Source: Gemmatimonadales bacterium
GTDB lineage: Bacteria > Gemmatimonadota > Gemmatimonadetes > Gemmatimonadales > GWC2-71-9
DNA: 64,000 bases
NCBI GenBank assembly: GCA_036500345.1
Contig: DASYCE010000026.1
Span: 124,001-188,000, forward strand
Direction of reading: 5' to 3'
In this document: piece by piece, positions 9,160 through 17,907 of the stretch
How the letters are laid out: every line of letters begins with the position of its first letter
How positions within the stretch are numbered: position 1 is the first letter of the stretch
Notes under the pieces: model-generated
Seen by the model: only the letters and a program-made list of their open reading frames with translations
What the model was told of the DNA's origin: nothing
Databases searched by the model: none
Position numbers and translations under genes: made by a program

Positions 9160-9196
9160 CGGTTCGGGATCTATTCGCCACTCACCGGAGATTGTC

Positions 9197-9805
9197 TTGA
9201 CGCTCACGCGAAAGCAACACGACATCCTCGACTATGTCTCGACCTCCATCGCGAAGAACGGGTTTGCGCCGAGCTTCGAGGAAATCGCCGAACGGTTCGG
9301 TTACCAGTCACTCGCCACCGTCCATGAGCATCTCAGCAATCTGGAACGGAAAGGTTATATCCGCAGGGGATATAACGAGAGCCGCGCGATCGAAGTTCTC
9401 CCGCGCCGCGGTACCTCCGGTGCGACCGAGATCCCGCTCCTCGGCGCTGTCGCGGCGGGGTTTCCGATCGAATCGATGATGGCCGGCGAGGTCGTTCCGG
9501 TCCCCGATTTGATGCTCCCCCGCCGAGGCCCCAACTACGCCCTCAAGGTCAAGGGTGAGTCGATGGTCGATGAGCAGATCCGTGACGGCGATCTCGTCGT
9601 CGTCAACGGGCGCGATTCGGCAGACAACGGCGAAATGGTGATCGCGCTGGTCAATGGAACTGAAGCGACCGTCAAGCGCTTCTATCGTGAGCCCGGGGGC
9701 TGGATTCGACTCCAGCCGGCCAATACCACGATGCGCCCGATGCGATTCCAGGAGCGTGACGTTCTGATTCAGGGTGTAGTCGTGGGGGTGATCAGGAAGT
9801 ACTAA
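9197..9805 (+). CDS. lexA: LexA repressor (SOS regulator, self-cleaving)
   Basis: A 202-residue transcriptional repressor. The N-terminal winged helix reads LTRKQHDILDYV ... PSFEEIAERFG. The C-terminal S24 domain has the cleavage site Ala87-Gly88 (in GAVAAGFPIE), nucleophile Ser122 in KGESMVDEQI and general-base Lys160 in ATVKRFY. The start is a TTG at 9197 with GGAG seven bases upstream; longer in-frame extensions cross the promoter and the trpC start. RecA-stimulated self-cleavage is known for the family. It is divergent from trpC and convergent with trpD (10-base gap), so its placement among trp genes seems incidental. Confidence 0.95.
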   Translation: MTLTRKQHDILDYVSTSIAKNGFAPSFEEIAERFGYQSLATVHEHLSNLERKGYIRRGYNESRAIEVLPRRGTSGATEIPLLGAVAAGFPIESMMAGEVVPVPDLMLPRRGPNYALKVKGESMVDEQIRDGDLVVVNGRDSADNGEMVIALVNGTEATVKRFYREPGGWIRLQPANTTMRPMRFQERDVLIQGVVVGVIRKY

Positions 9806-9814
9806 CCGCAACAC

Positions 9815-10873
9815 TCAGGCAGGTTTCGCCGGCGCCGCCTTCCGCAGCGCCTCGAGGCGCTCGCGTGCGCTCCCCGAGTCCAGCGCCTTCATCGCAACTC
9901 CAATCCCGTCTTCAAGAGTCGCTGCGAGGCCACCAACGTATGCCGCAGCGGCCGCGTTGAGGATCACCGCTGCCCGTAGCGCCGGTGCCGCTTCACGCGG
10001 CGATTCGAAGAGGTGCGCGATGCGCGCCGCGTTCTCGCCGGGCTCGCCGCCTTCCAGGCCGTCAAGCGACGGTGTCGACATTCCCGCCAGGCCGGGATCG
10101 AAGGTCCACTCGCGAACGCTGTCGCCGCGCACTTCCCAGATCGCCGTCTTCCCCACAGGTGAGATCTCGTCCATTCCGATTTCGGCATGCACCACGAGGC
10201 CGTGCGTCACGCCGAGTCGCGCCAGCGCCCCGGCCAGGATCGGCCCGCGGGCACGATCAGCGACGCCGACGACCTGTCGGCCGGCGCTCGCCGGGTTGGC
10301 CAGCGGCCCAACGAGGTTCATAAGCGTCGGCCCCTTGATCCGCCGGCGCGCCGGTCCGACGTGCCGCATCGCCGGGTGATACGCCGGCGCAAAGAGGAAG
10401 ACCAGCCGCGCGGCGATCAAAATCGTGGCGGCGGCGTCCGGCGCCACGTCGATGGCGATCCCAAGCGCTTCCAGGACGTCCGCGGATCCCGACCGCGACG
10501 TGTAGCTGCGATTGCCGTGCTTGGCGATCGTTGCCCCGGCGCCGGCCGCCACGAACGCTGCCGCCGTCGAGACGTTGATCGTGGTGATCACCCCGCCGCC
10601 GGTCCCGCAGGTGTCGACCAGCGACTCCGGCGCCGAGTGGGCCACGCGCAGCATCGCCTGCCGAAGCGCCCGGACGGCGCCGGCCACATGATCGGCAGAC
10701 TCGCCCCGTGACCGTAACGCCAGGAGGAGCCGTTCGATCAGCGCCTCAGGTGCTGCGCCACTCATGATCTCGACAAACGCGGCCTCGGTGGCAGCGTCAT
10801 CGAGCCGCTCTCCCCGGTCGAGCAGGTCGACTGCCGATTCGAGCGCGGATTGGCTGTGAGAATGGGGCGGCAT
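9815..10873 (-). CDS. trpD: Anthranilate phosphoribosyltransferase
   Basis: Attaches PRPP-derived phosphoribose to anthranilate. 352 residues. Signature blocks: VDTCGTGGGVITTINVSTAA (PRPP-binding loop; the position often occupied by Asp in GTGGD is Gly here), AKHGNRSYTSRSGSADVLEALG, FLFAPAYHPAMRHVGPAR, TLMNLVGPLANPA and HGLVVHAEIGMDEIS. The ATG at 10873 gives the correct N-terminus; the frame stays open upstream without similarity. It is transcribed alone, away from trpCFBA, from a promoter at 10885-10914, and converges on lexA. Confidence 0.94.
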   Translation of the reverse strand: MPPHSHSQSALESAVDLLDRGERLDDAATEAAFVEIMSGAAPEALIERLLLALRSRGESADHVAGAVRALRQAMLRVAHSAPESLVDTCGTGGGVITTINVSTAAAFVAAGAGATIAKHGNRSYTSRSGSADVLEALGIAIDVAPDAAATILIAARLVFLFAPAYHPAMRHVGPARRRIKGPTLMNLVGPLANPASAGRQVVGVADRARGPILAGALARLGVTHGLVVHAEIGMDEISPVGKTAIWEVRGDSVREWTFDPGLAGMSTPSLDGLEGGEPGENAARIAHLFESPREAAPALRAAVILNAAAAAYVGGLAATLEDGIGVAMKALDSGSARERLEALRKAAPAKPA

Positions 10874-10884
10874 CGTGGGGGCCA

Positions 10885-10923
10885 AGCGTATGAGGCCAGC
10901 GTTGCTTTTGTCAATATTCACAA
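10885..10923 (-). promoter_or_regulatory. trpD promoter overlapped by an AT-rich palindrome
   Basis: On the minus strand TTGACA (10914-10909) and TACGCT (10890-10885) are 18 bases apart. The predicted start point is only about five bases before the trpD ATG, so the message may be nearly leaderless. The -35 lies inside the 16-base near-palindrome TTGTCAATATTCACAA (10908-10923; one mismatched pair), a conspicuous AT-rich word in GC-rich surroundings and well placed for a repressor. The regulator is unknown. Confidence 0.45.
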
Positions 10924-10975
10924 TGGTTTGCGCGGGTTGCCGCGACCTCTTTCGCGGACTAGTTTTGGCAACTTC

Positions 10976-11752
10976 ATGGAGCGCGCCTTCTTGCTGTTCC
11001 TGGAGTTCGATGGCACCGACTTCTGCGGCTGGCAACGACAACCCCACGGCCGGTCGGTGCAGCTGGTCGTCGAAGGGGCGCTATCCGAACTCGCTGGATC
11101 CGAACGGAAGGCTGTTGCCGCCGGGCGCACCGACGCAGGTGTCCACGCTCTCGCCATGCCGGTCAGCACCTCGATGCCTGATCGCTGGACCTCCCCGGCA
11201 CTGCTCCGTTCGATGAATTCGATCCTTCCTCGCGAAATCGCCGTCCGCGAAGTCCGCGCAGTCGTTCCGGGAACAGACGCCCGGCGCTCCGCGATCGAGC
11301 GGCGGTATCAATACGACATCGGTGTCGGCGGCACGGCGCGCTCGCCCTTCAGGTCGCGTACCGAGTGGGCGATGACCGTCCCGCTCGAGGTGGCCGCCAT
11401 GCAGCACGCCGCCGATGCCATCAAGTCCCAGCATGATTTCCGCGCCTTCGCCGCCGTGGGCGAGCCGAAGCCGCACTACGACTGCACCGTCAGCGACGCG
11501 ACCTGGTCCGCGATCCCGGGGCGGCTCCGCTTCGTCGTCGCAGCCGACCGTTTCCTGCACCACATGGTCCGGATGCTCGTCGGCACGATGGTCGACATCG
11601 GCCGCGGTCGCCGGCCGGCGAGCGACATGGTGGAGCTCCTTTCCCGTCACGACAACAGCGAGACCTCCCCGCCGGCGCCGGCTGCGGGTCTCTCATTCGT
11701 CGCGGCGAAGTATCCGGCGAACTGTTTCCTCGACGAGTGCGCCACATGGTAG
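10976..11752 (+). CDS. truA: tRNA pseudouridine(38-40) synthase
   Basis: Makes pseudouridine at positions 38-40 of the tRNA anticodon arm. 258 residues. The catalytic Asp lies in AGRTDAGVHALAM; FDGTDFCGWQRQPHGRSVQ is the N-terminal TruA block, and FLHHMVRMLVGTMVDIGRGR the C-terminal one. The start is the ATG at 10976 (MERAFLLFLEFDGTD); an open stretch upstream covers the trpD promoter and lacks similarity. Its end overlaps the following protease gene by seven bases, making it the first gene of a long plus-strand run. Confidence 0.94.
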   Translation: MERAFLLFLEFDGTDFCGWQRQPHGRSVQLVVEGALSELAGSERKAVAAGRTDAGVHALAMPVSTSMPDRWTSPALLRSMNSILPREIAVREVRAVVPGTDARRSAIERRYQYDIGVGGTARSPFRSRTEWAMTVPLEVAAMQHAADAIKSQHDFRAFAAVGEPKPHYDCTVSDATWSAIPGRLRFVVAADRFLHHMVRMLVGTMVDIGRGRRPASDMVELLSRHDNSETSPPAPAAGLSFVAAKYPANCFLDECATW

Positions 11753-13143
11753 TCCGTCGCGTCGCGATCGTGCTTGCCGCGCTGGTCCTCTGCGCCTGCG
11801 GTCGCCACGGACGTGCCGACGCGCAGCAGAGTACTGCGCCGGCGCGGACGATTCCCAATCGTGCGATCGATGCGCAGCGTCGCACCGCGATTGTCGACGC
11901 CAGCGCACGCGTTGCACCGGCCGTCGTGTCGATTCACGTGATCCTGCCGACACCGCGCCCGACGATGTATGACATGTTCACCGGTCAGTCGGAAGGAACA
12001 CCACAGGGGTTCGGCACCGGCTTCATCTTCCGCTCCGACGGGATCATCGTCACCAACCAGCATGTCGTCGCGAACGCACAGCAGATCACCGTGACACTCG
12101 AAGACGGCACCGACGTACCAGGACGCGTGCTGGGCGAAGACCCAGTCACCGACATCGCAGTGATCAAGATCGACAAGACGCACCTTCCCGTCGTAACGAT
12201 CGGCAAGTCGAGCGATCTCATGATCGGCGAATGGGCGATCGCCCTCGGCAATCCCTACACGTACCTTCTCGGCAATCCCGAACCGACGGTCACCGCGGGG
12301 GTGATCAGCGCAACCGGCCGCAACATCCTTCCCACCGGGAATCTGCAGGGGATGTATGTCGACATGATCCAGACCGATGCCGCGATCAATCCCGGCAATT
12401 CCGGCGGCCCGCTGGTCAACGCCCTCGGCGAGGTGATCGGCGTCAATTCGTCGATCTTCTCCAACTCCGGCGAATCGGTCGGCCTCGGCTTCGCCATTCC
12501 GATCGAACGCGTGGCGCGCGTCGCCAACGAAATCATTGCGACGAGTTCGGTCCGCCGCGCCTGGGCAGGGCTGCAGGTCGCCGGGGCGCAGAACATTCTC
12601 GACTGGAAGCAGACCGGCGGCGTCACGGTGCAATCGGTGGCCCCGGATGGCCCGGCGGCGAAGGCGGGGATCAAGGTCGGTGACATCCTGATCAAGGCGA
12701 ACGGCCGGACGCTGCGCACCTTCCTCGACTGGGAAGCGGTGAAGATTGATCTCAAGGTCGGCGACCCGATCGATGCCACCGTCAAGTCCGGGAATTCGAC
12801 CGTCAACCATCGCATCACCACTGGCGACCTGCCGACGATCACCGCCACGCGCGTCCGGGTGCTCCAGGGACTCGATCTCGTCACGGTCACGGCGGCCATC
12901 CGCGAAGAACGGCGCATCACCACCAACACCGCAGGCGCGCTGATTCTCAAGATCGAAGCCGATATCGCACAACGGACCGGCCTGCAGGAAGGCGACATCA
13001 TCTACGGGATCAACCAGGAGCCGATGCAATCGGCCGACGACGTCACGCGCACGCTGTCAGCGGTGCGACCGGGACAGGTCTTCATCCTCTGGATCGAGCG
13101 CGGCGGCACCCGCGGCCAGATCTCCCTGCGCATGCCGTCGTGA
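11746..13143 (+). CDS. HtrA/DegP-like trypsin-type serine protease with two PDZ-like domains
   Basis: An exported serine protease, probably a lipoprotein: the N-terminus has a short hydrophobic stretch ending LVLCAC, with LCAC as a slightly atypical lipobox. The S1C catalytic triad is visible as TNQHVVAN (His), DPVTDIAVIKI (Asp) and INPGNSGGPLVN (Ser). Residues about 285-380 form a PDZ domain (DGPAAKAGIKVGDILIKANG) and the C-terminal part a second one (TGLQEGDIIYGINQ). Such enzymes degrade or sense misfolded envelope proteins. The ATG at 11746 lies within the truA end. Its last bases overlap the purB GTG start; why an envelope protease is coupled to purine genes is unclear. Confidence 0.9.
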   Translation: MVVRRVAIVLAALVLCACGRHGRADAQQSTAPARTIPNRAIDAQRRTAIVDASARVAPAVVSIHVILPTPRPTMYDMFTGQSEGTPQGFGTGFIFRSDGIIVTNQHVVANAQQITVTLEDGTDVPGRVLGEDPVTDIAVIKIDKTHLPVVTIGKSSDLMIGEWAIALGNPYTYLLGNPEPTVTAGVISATGRNILPTGNLQGMYVDMIQTDAAINPGNSGGPLVNALGEVIGVNSSIFSNSGESVGLGFAIPIERVARVANEIIATSSVRRAWAGLQVAGAQNILDWKQTGGVTVQSVAPDGPAAKAGIKVGDILIKANGRTLRTFLDWEAVKIDLKVGDPIDATVKSGNSTVNHRITTGDLPTITATRVRVLQGLDLVTVTAAIREERRITTNTAGALILKIEADIAQRTGLQEGDIIYGINQEPMQSADDVTRTLSAVRPGQVFILWIERGGTRGQISLRMPS

Positions 13144-14579
13144 CCGATTCGCGCTGGCAGTCACCGCTCGGTACGCGGTACGCATCGCCCGCGATGCAGC
13201 GGCTGTGGGGCGAACCACACCGGATCGGGCAATGGCGGCGCGTCTGGCTCGCGCTCGCCGAAGCCGAGGCCGAACTGGGCATCGCCATTCCGGCACCCGC
13301 GCTCGCGGAGATGCGAGCCCATCTCGACGACGCCGATCTCGTCGCCGCCGCCGCCTTCGAAAAGCGCTTCCGCCACGACGTGATGGCACACGTGCATGCG
13401 TTCGGAGAACAGGCGCCGGCCGCGCGCCCATTCCTGCACCTCGGCGCCACCAGCGCATTCGTGACCGACAACGCCGACATCCTGATCATGCGGGATGCGC
13501 TCACCCTCGTCCTCGGGCGGCTCGTCGAAGTCATCACCGTGCTGCGTCAGTTCGCGCTCGATCATGCGTCACTTCCCTGCCTCGCGTACACGCACTTCCA
13601 GCCGGCACAGCTCACCACGGTCGGCAAACGTGCCACGCTCTGGCTCCAGGAGTTCGCGCTCGACGCCGAGGCGATTGCGCATCGACTCGACACGTTGCCG
13701 ATCCGCGGCTGCAAGGGGACCACCGGTACGCAGGCGTCGTTCCTCGAATTGTTCAACGGCGATCACGCCAAGGTCCGGTCCCTCGAAGCGCGAATCACTG
13801 ACAAGCTCGGCTTCACGCAAGTCTTCCCTGTCACCGGGCAGACGTACCCTCGGAAGCTCGATGCGCAGATCCTCGACCTGCTGAGCGGCGTGGCACAATC
13901 GGCGTCGAAGTTCGGCGCCGACCTCCGGCTGCTGCAGCACGAAGGTGAGCTTCTCGAACCGTTCGAGGCCGAGCAGATCGGCTCGAGCGCGATGGCATAC
14001 AAGCGGAATCCGATGCGCGCCGAGCGGATGGGCGGACTCGCGCGCCATGTGATCTCGCTGCAGGCGAGCGGCGCGAATACCGCAGCCTCCCAGTGGCTCG
14101 AGCGCACCCTCGATGACTCGGCCAATCGCCGGCTCACCCTTCCCGAAGCATTTCTCGCCACCGACGCGATCCTCCTGTTGGCGACCAACATCAGCCGCGG
14201 CCTCGACGTGCGGCCGGGGATGATCGATCGGCATGTCCGGGAACAGATGCCGTTCATGGTTACCGAGCGCTGGCTGATGCTCGGCGTGCAGGGCGGCGGC
14301 GACCGGCAGGTGCTGCATGAGGTGATCCGGCGGCACTCGCACGCGGCCGCTGCCGCAGTCGCGGCGGGCCAGCCGAACGATCTCCTCGACCGTCTCGCGC
14401 GCGACGGTGCCTTCGATGCGGTGCGCCAGTCGCACCTCGAAGCGGAACTCAATCCTGTGCGCTACGTGGGGCGCGCACCGCAACAGGTCGGCGAATTCCT
14501 CGCCGAGTACCTCGATCCGCTCATCGAACGACTCGCCGTGCGCGCACCCGCGCCGGCGCACGCGGAGCTCGCGGTATGA
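13140..14579 (+). CDS. purB: Adenylosuccinate lyase
   Basis: Cleaves SAICAR to AICAR and adenylosuccinate to AMP plus fumarate. At 479 residues it is of the longer ADSL form. Blocks include [16 protein letters not shown], TPaGT-like substrate region [26 protein letters not shown] and the superfamily signature [15 protein letters not shown] with the catalytic Ser. The GTG start overlaps the protease stop as GTGA, and its stop overlaps purC as ATGA. It is the first purine gene of the operon. Confidence 0.95.
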   Translation: MTDSRWQSPLGTRYASPAMQRLWGEPHRIGQWRRVWLALAEAEAELGIAIPAPALAEMRAHLDDADLVAAAAFEKRFRHDVMAHVHAFGEQAPAARPFLHLGATSAFVTDNADILIMRDALTLVLGRLVEVITVLRQFALDHASLPCLAYTHFQPAQLTTVGKRATLWLQEFALDAEAIAHRLDTLPIRGCKGTTGTQASFLELFNGDHAKVRSLEARITDKLGFTQVFPVTGQTYPRKLDAQILDLLSGVAQSASKFGADLRLLQHEGELLEPFEAEQIGSSAMAYKRNPMRAERMGGLARHVISLQASGANTAASQWLERTLDDSANRRLTLPEAFLATDAILLLATNISRGLDVRPGMIDRHVREQMPFMVTERWLMLGVQGGGDRQVLHEVIRRHSHAAAAAVAAGQPNDLLDRLARDGAFDAVRQSHLEAELNPVRYVGRAPQQVGEFLAEYLDPLIERLAVRAPAPAHAELAV

Positions 14580-15499
14580 GCGCGCCGATGGTCGCCTCCG
14601 CGCTCCCGCTGCCGCTCTGGCGGCGCGGCAAGGTGCGCGAGGTGTATGAAGTCGGTGCCGACCGGCTGCTGATTGTCGCCAGCGATCGCGTCAGTGCGTT
14701 CGACGTCGTGATGGCGGAAGCGGTGCCACACAAGGGACAGGTCCTTACGCAACTGTCGGCGTTCTGGTTCAACCAGCTCGCGACGGTCACGCCATCGCAT
14801 TTCATTTCGGCGTCGACCGACGCGATCATCGACGCCATCCCCGCACTCGATGGCAGCCGCGATCAGATCGCCGGACGCGCGATGCTGGTGAAGCGCACCG
14901 ACCCGGTGGCATTCGAGTGCGTCGTTCGCGGCTACCTCGCCGGATCTGCATGGGGCGAATACCGGCACTCGGGAACGCTCGCGGGTGAGCAGCTGCCACA
15001 GGGACTCGTCGAATCGTCCAAGATGCCGGCGCCGATCTTTTCTCCTGCCACCAAGGCCGAAACCGGTCACGACGAGAACGTCACCTTCGATCGCGTCTCC
15101 CGCGAGCTCGGCACAACCCTCGCCGATCGCCTTCGCAGCACGTCGATCGCGATCTATCAGGCGGGGAGCCGCATCGCAGCCGAACGCGGCATCATCATCG
15201 CCGATACGAAGTTCGAGTTCGGACTTGACGACACCAGCACCCCGATCGTCATCGATGAGATGCTCACCCCCGACTCGTCGCGCTTCTGGCCGGCGGACGC
15301 CTACCAACCGGGGCGGACCCAGCCAAGTTTCGACAAGCAGCCGTTGCGCGACTGGCTCGCCGCGGAGCGAACCGCCGGTCGATGGAACGGCAACGCACCG
15401 CCGCCGCGACTGCCCGACGAAGTGGTCGCCGCGACCAGCAGCCGATATCGTGACGCCTATCTTCGCCTCACTGGCCACCCGCTCCCGGAGTTTGCCTGA
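14576..15499 (+). CDS. purC: Phosphoribosylaminoimidazole-succinocarboxamide synthase
   Basis: ATP-dependent ligation of CAIR with aspartate to SAICAR, the step just before purB. 307 residues, the fungal/actinobacterial size class. It starts with [27 protein letters not shown] and has [14 protein letters not shown]-type block ([16 protein letters not shown]), [28 protein letters not shown]-type segment and [16 protein letters not shown], all SAICAR synthetase signatures. Coupled on both sides (ATGA with purB, TGATG with psd). Confidence 0.95.
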   Translation: MSAPMVASALPLPLWRRGKVREVYEVGADRLLIVASDRVSAFDVVMAEAVPHKGQVLTQLSAFWFNQLATVTPSHFISASTDAIIDAIPALDGSRDQIAGRAMLVKRTDPVAFECVVRGYLAGSAWGEYRHSGTLAGEQLPQGLVESSKMPAPIFSPATKAETGHDENVTFDRVSRELGTTLADRLRSTSIAIYQAGSRIAAERGIIIADTKFEFGLDDTSTPIVIDEMLTPDSSRFWPADAYQPGRTQPSFDKQPLRDWLAAERTAGRWNGNAPPPRLPDEVVAATSSRYRDAYLRLTGHPLPEFA

Positions 15500-16125
15500 T
15501 GCGCGTTGCACGTGAGGGGTGGCTCTTCATCGCGATCGCCTGGACGATCGTCGTCGTCCTCCTCGTCGCTGGCTGGTGGCCGGTCGCGCTCGTGATGGCG
15601 ATCGTGGCGTGCTGGGTCGTGGCATTCTTCCGCGATCCGGTTCGCAACGGCCCGCGTGGCGACACACTGGTCATCTCCCCGGCCGATGGCGTCGTCGTCA
15701 GCGTTGTCCGGATCGACGAGCCCGATGTGGTCGGCGGCACCACCCACCGCGTGGCGATCTTCATGAACGTGTTCAACGTGCATGTGAACCGGTATCCGGC
15801 CACCGGAACCGTCGTCTTCCGCAAGTACCAGCCCGGCGTCTTCGGTCATGCGGGGCGCGACAAGGCGAGCCTCGAGAACGAGCACAGCGATGTCGGCCTC
15901 AGCACCGCGCACGGCAAGCTGCTGGTCCGGCAGATCGCCGGGAGCATTGCCCGCCGGATCGTCACCGATCACGCGGTCGGCACCGCCGTTCACCAGGGAG
16001 ATCGCATGGGACTGATTCGCTTCGGGTCACGCGTCGACATCTTCCTGCCGATCGGTGCGGCGATCCGCGTCAAGGAAGGCGACCGCACTCAAGCCGGCGT
16101 CACGGTGATCGCCGAATGGACGTGA
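15499..16125 (+). CDS. psd: Phosphatidylserine decarboxylase proenzyme (short bacterial type)
   Basis: Decarboxylates phosphatidylserine to phosphatidylethanolamine at the membrane. 208 residues: two N-terminal membrane segments, FFRDPVRNGPRGDTLVISPADGVV, IFMNVFNVHVNRYPATG and GLIRFGSRVDIFLP. By family knowledge the Ser of the RFGS motif becomes the pyruvoyl group after self-cleavage. It shares one base with the purC stop and overlaps pssA by ten bases, so the two consecutive PE-synthesis enzymes are co-translated inside the purine operon. Confidence 0.94.
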   Translation: MRVAREGWLFIAIAWTIVVVLLVAGWWPVALVMAIVACWVVAFFRDPVRNGPRGDTLVISPADGVVVSVVRIDEPDVVGGTTHRVAIFMNVFNVHVNRYPATGTVVFRKYQPGVFGHAGRDKASLENEHSDVGLSTAHGKLLVRQIAGSIARRIVTDHAVGTAVHQGDRMGLIRFGSRVDIFLPIGAAIRVKEGDRTQAGVTVIAEWT

Positions 16126-16961
16126 GTCCGATCAACGCCCCGCGCCGCACGGTGATGCGCCGTGTCGTGGTGGTGATGCCGAGCGCCTTCACGCTCGGCA
16201 ATCTCTTCTTCGGCATCTGGGCGATCGTCGCGGCGTACAACGGCGGCTACCTCTGGGCGGGCTGGTTCATCATCTTCGCCGGTGTCCTCGATGGCCTCGA
16301 CGGCCGCGTCGCGCGGGCGTCGAACACTGGCACGCGTTTCGGCGCCGAGCTCGACTCGCTCGTCGACGTGATCTCGTTCGGCGTCGCTCCGGCGCTGCTC
16401 ATCTACTTCGAAGAACTCGCCACGGTGCGCGGCTTCGCGTGGGTGCTCTGCTTCCTCTACGTCATGGCCGCGGCGATCCGTCTGGCGCGCTTTAACGTCG
16501 TCGCCGGGCTCGGCGGACGGCCGTCGGCGTGGTTCACCGGCCTCCCGTCGCCCGCGGCGGGTGCCACCCTGGCCGTCTGGTGGGCGTTTTCGCAGACGTC
16601 GTGGTATCGCGTCACGCTGGCGCAGTACAACGGCCAGCACATCGTGACGGTGGGATTGATGGTTCTCGTCGCGATGCTGATGGTCAGCAACGTGAAGTAC
16701 CCGCGATTTCCGTCGGCCGGGATCCGGAATCCATCGCAGATCACCGGCCTCGTGATCTACCTCGTGATGCTCGCCGGCGGATTGATCGTACCGCGTTACT
16801 TCCTCTTTCCGCTCGGGATCACCTATATCGCCTTCGGCCTGCTCCGCGCCGTCGTGCACAATCTCGCCGATCGCAACGACAACCATTCCGGCGGCGGACA
16901 GGTGTCGGTCCTCGCCAATCGCCGGCGCCAGGGCGGTCGCAATCTCGAGGACCTCGAATGA
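16116..16961 (+). CDS. pssA: CDP-diacylglycerol-serine O-phosphatidyltransferase
   Basis: Makes phosphatidylserine, the substrate of the preceding Psd. A 281-residue integral membrane protein with several hydrophobic helices. The CDP-alcohol phosphatidyltransferase signature D-G-x2-A-R-x8-G-x3-D-x3-D is complete in DGLDGRVARAS ... GAELDSLVD. The start is the ATG at 16116, inside the end of psd. It ends in a charged tail ([13 protein letters not shown]), and its stop overlaps purS as ATGA. Confidence 0.93.
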   Translation: MDVSPINAPRRTVMRRVVVVMPSAFTLGNLFFGIWAIVAAYNGGYLWAGWFIIFAGVLDGLDGRVARASNTGTRFGAELDSLVDVISFGVAPALLIYFEELATVRGFAWVLCFLYVMAAAIRLARFNVVAGLGGRPSAWFTGLPSPAAGATLAVWWAFSQTSWYRVTLAQYNGQHIVTVGLMVLVAMLMVSNVKYPRFPSAGIRNPSQITGLVIYLVMLAGGLIVPRYFLFPLGITYIAFGLLRAVVHNLADRNDNHSGGGQVSVLANRRRQGGRNLEDLE

Positions 16962-17209
16962 CGTTCCGCGTTCATGTGCGCATCGTCCCGCGTAGCGGGT
17001 TGCTCGACCCGCAGGGACAAGCGATCGAGCACGCCCTTGCCGCACTCGGCTTTGCCGGCGTCGCCGACGTGCGCGTCGGCAAGGCGATCGAACTCGGGAT
17101 CGACGCACCGACGGCGGAAGCGGCGCGCGACGAAGCGCGTGCGATGTGCGCGCGGCTCCTCGCCAATCCTGTGACCGAAGACTTCGTGATCGAGGCCGAC
17201 GCGACATGA
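16958..17209 (+). CDS. purS: Phosphoribosylformylglycinamidine synthase, PurS subunit
   Basis: An 83-residue accessory subunit that joins PurQ and PurL into the FGAM synthase complex. It shows [33 protein letters not shown] and [11 protein letters not shown], the usual PurS pattern. The ATG overlaps the pssA stop and its stop overlaps the purQ start, both as ATGA, which keeps subunit synthesis balanced. Confidence 0.95.
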   Translation: MTFRVHVRIVPRSGLLDPQGQAIEHALAALGFAGVADVRVGKAIELGIDAPTAEAARDEARAMCARLLANPVTEDFVIEADAT

Positions 17210-17907
17210 GCACCGTCGCTGTTGTCTCCTTTCCCGGCAGCAATTGCGAAACCGAAACGCTCGCTGCGATCGAGCGCGCCGGCGGCAATGCCGTGCTTCT
17301 CGACTACCGCGCCAAGTCTCTCGGCGATGCCGGTGCCGTGATTCTCCCCGGCGGATTCTCCTACGGCGATTATCTCCGGTCCGGAGCGATCGCGCGGTTC
17401 GCGCCGGTGATGGACGCGGTGCGGAAGCTCGCGGAAGACGGCGGCGTCGTGATCGGCATCTGCAACGGCTTCCAGGTGCTCTGCGAAGCGCACCTTCTTC
17501 CCGGTGCGCTGCAGCGCAATGCCCAGCAGCGGTTCGCCGGCCGTCCCGTCGATGTCCGGATCGAACGGACCGACACCGTGTGCACCGGCGAGTACCGCGA
17601 CGGCGAAGTGATTCGCATTCCGATCGGTCACGGCGAAGGGCGGTACGTCGCCGACGCGGCGACGCTCGCCGCGCTCGAACGCGACAATCGCATCGTCATG
17701 CGATATGTGCCGGTCGACGGAACCGATGCGCCATCCAACCCGAACGGCGCCACCGACGGCATCGCCGGGATCTGCGATCCGACGGGCCGCATCGTCGGCT
17801 TCATGCCGCATCCGGAGCGCCAGGCCGATCCCGCCCTCGGCTCCGATCTCGGCCAGCGGGTCTTCTCCTCGCTCGTCGCCTCGCTCGCTGTGGGCGCGCC
17901 CGCGTGA
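17206..17907 (+). CDS. purQ: Phosphoribosylformylglycinamidine synthase, glutaminase subunit
   Basis: Class I glutamine amidotransferase that supplies ammonia to PurL. 233 residues. [13 protein letters not shown] opens the domain; the catalytic Cys is in [16 protein letters not shown] and the His-x-Glu pair in GFMPHPERQ. The true start is the ATG at 17206 ([11 protein letters not shown]), overlapping purS; upstream in-frame sequence belongs to purS in another frame. The stop overlaps the GTG of purL. Confidence 0.96.
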   Translation: MSTVAVVSFPGSNCETETLAAIERAGGNAVLLDYRAKSLGDAGAVILPGGFSYGDYLRSGAIARFAPVMDAVRKLAEDGGVVIGICNGFQVLCEAHLLPGALQRNAQQRFAGRPVDVRIERTDTVCTGEYRDGEVIRIPIGHGEGRYVADAATLAALERDNRIVMRYVPVDGTDAPSNPNGATDGIAGICDPTGRIVGFMPHPERQADPALGSDLGQRVFSSLVASLAVGAPA

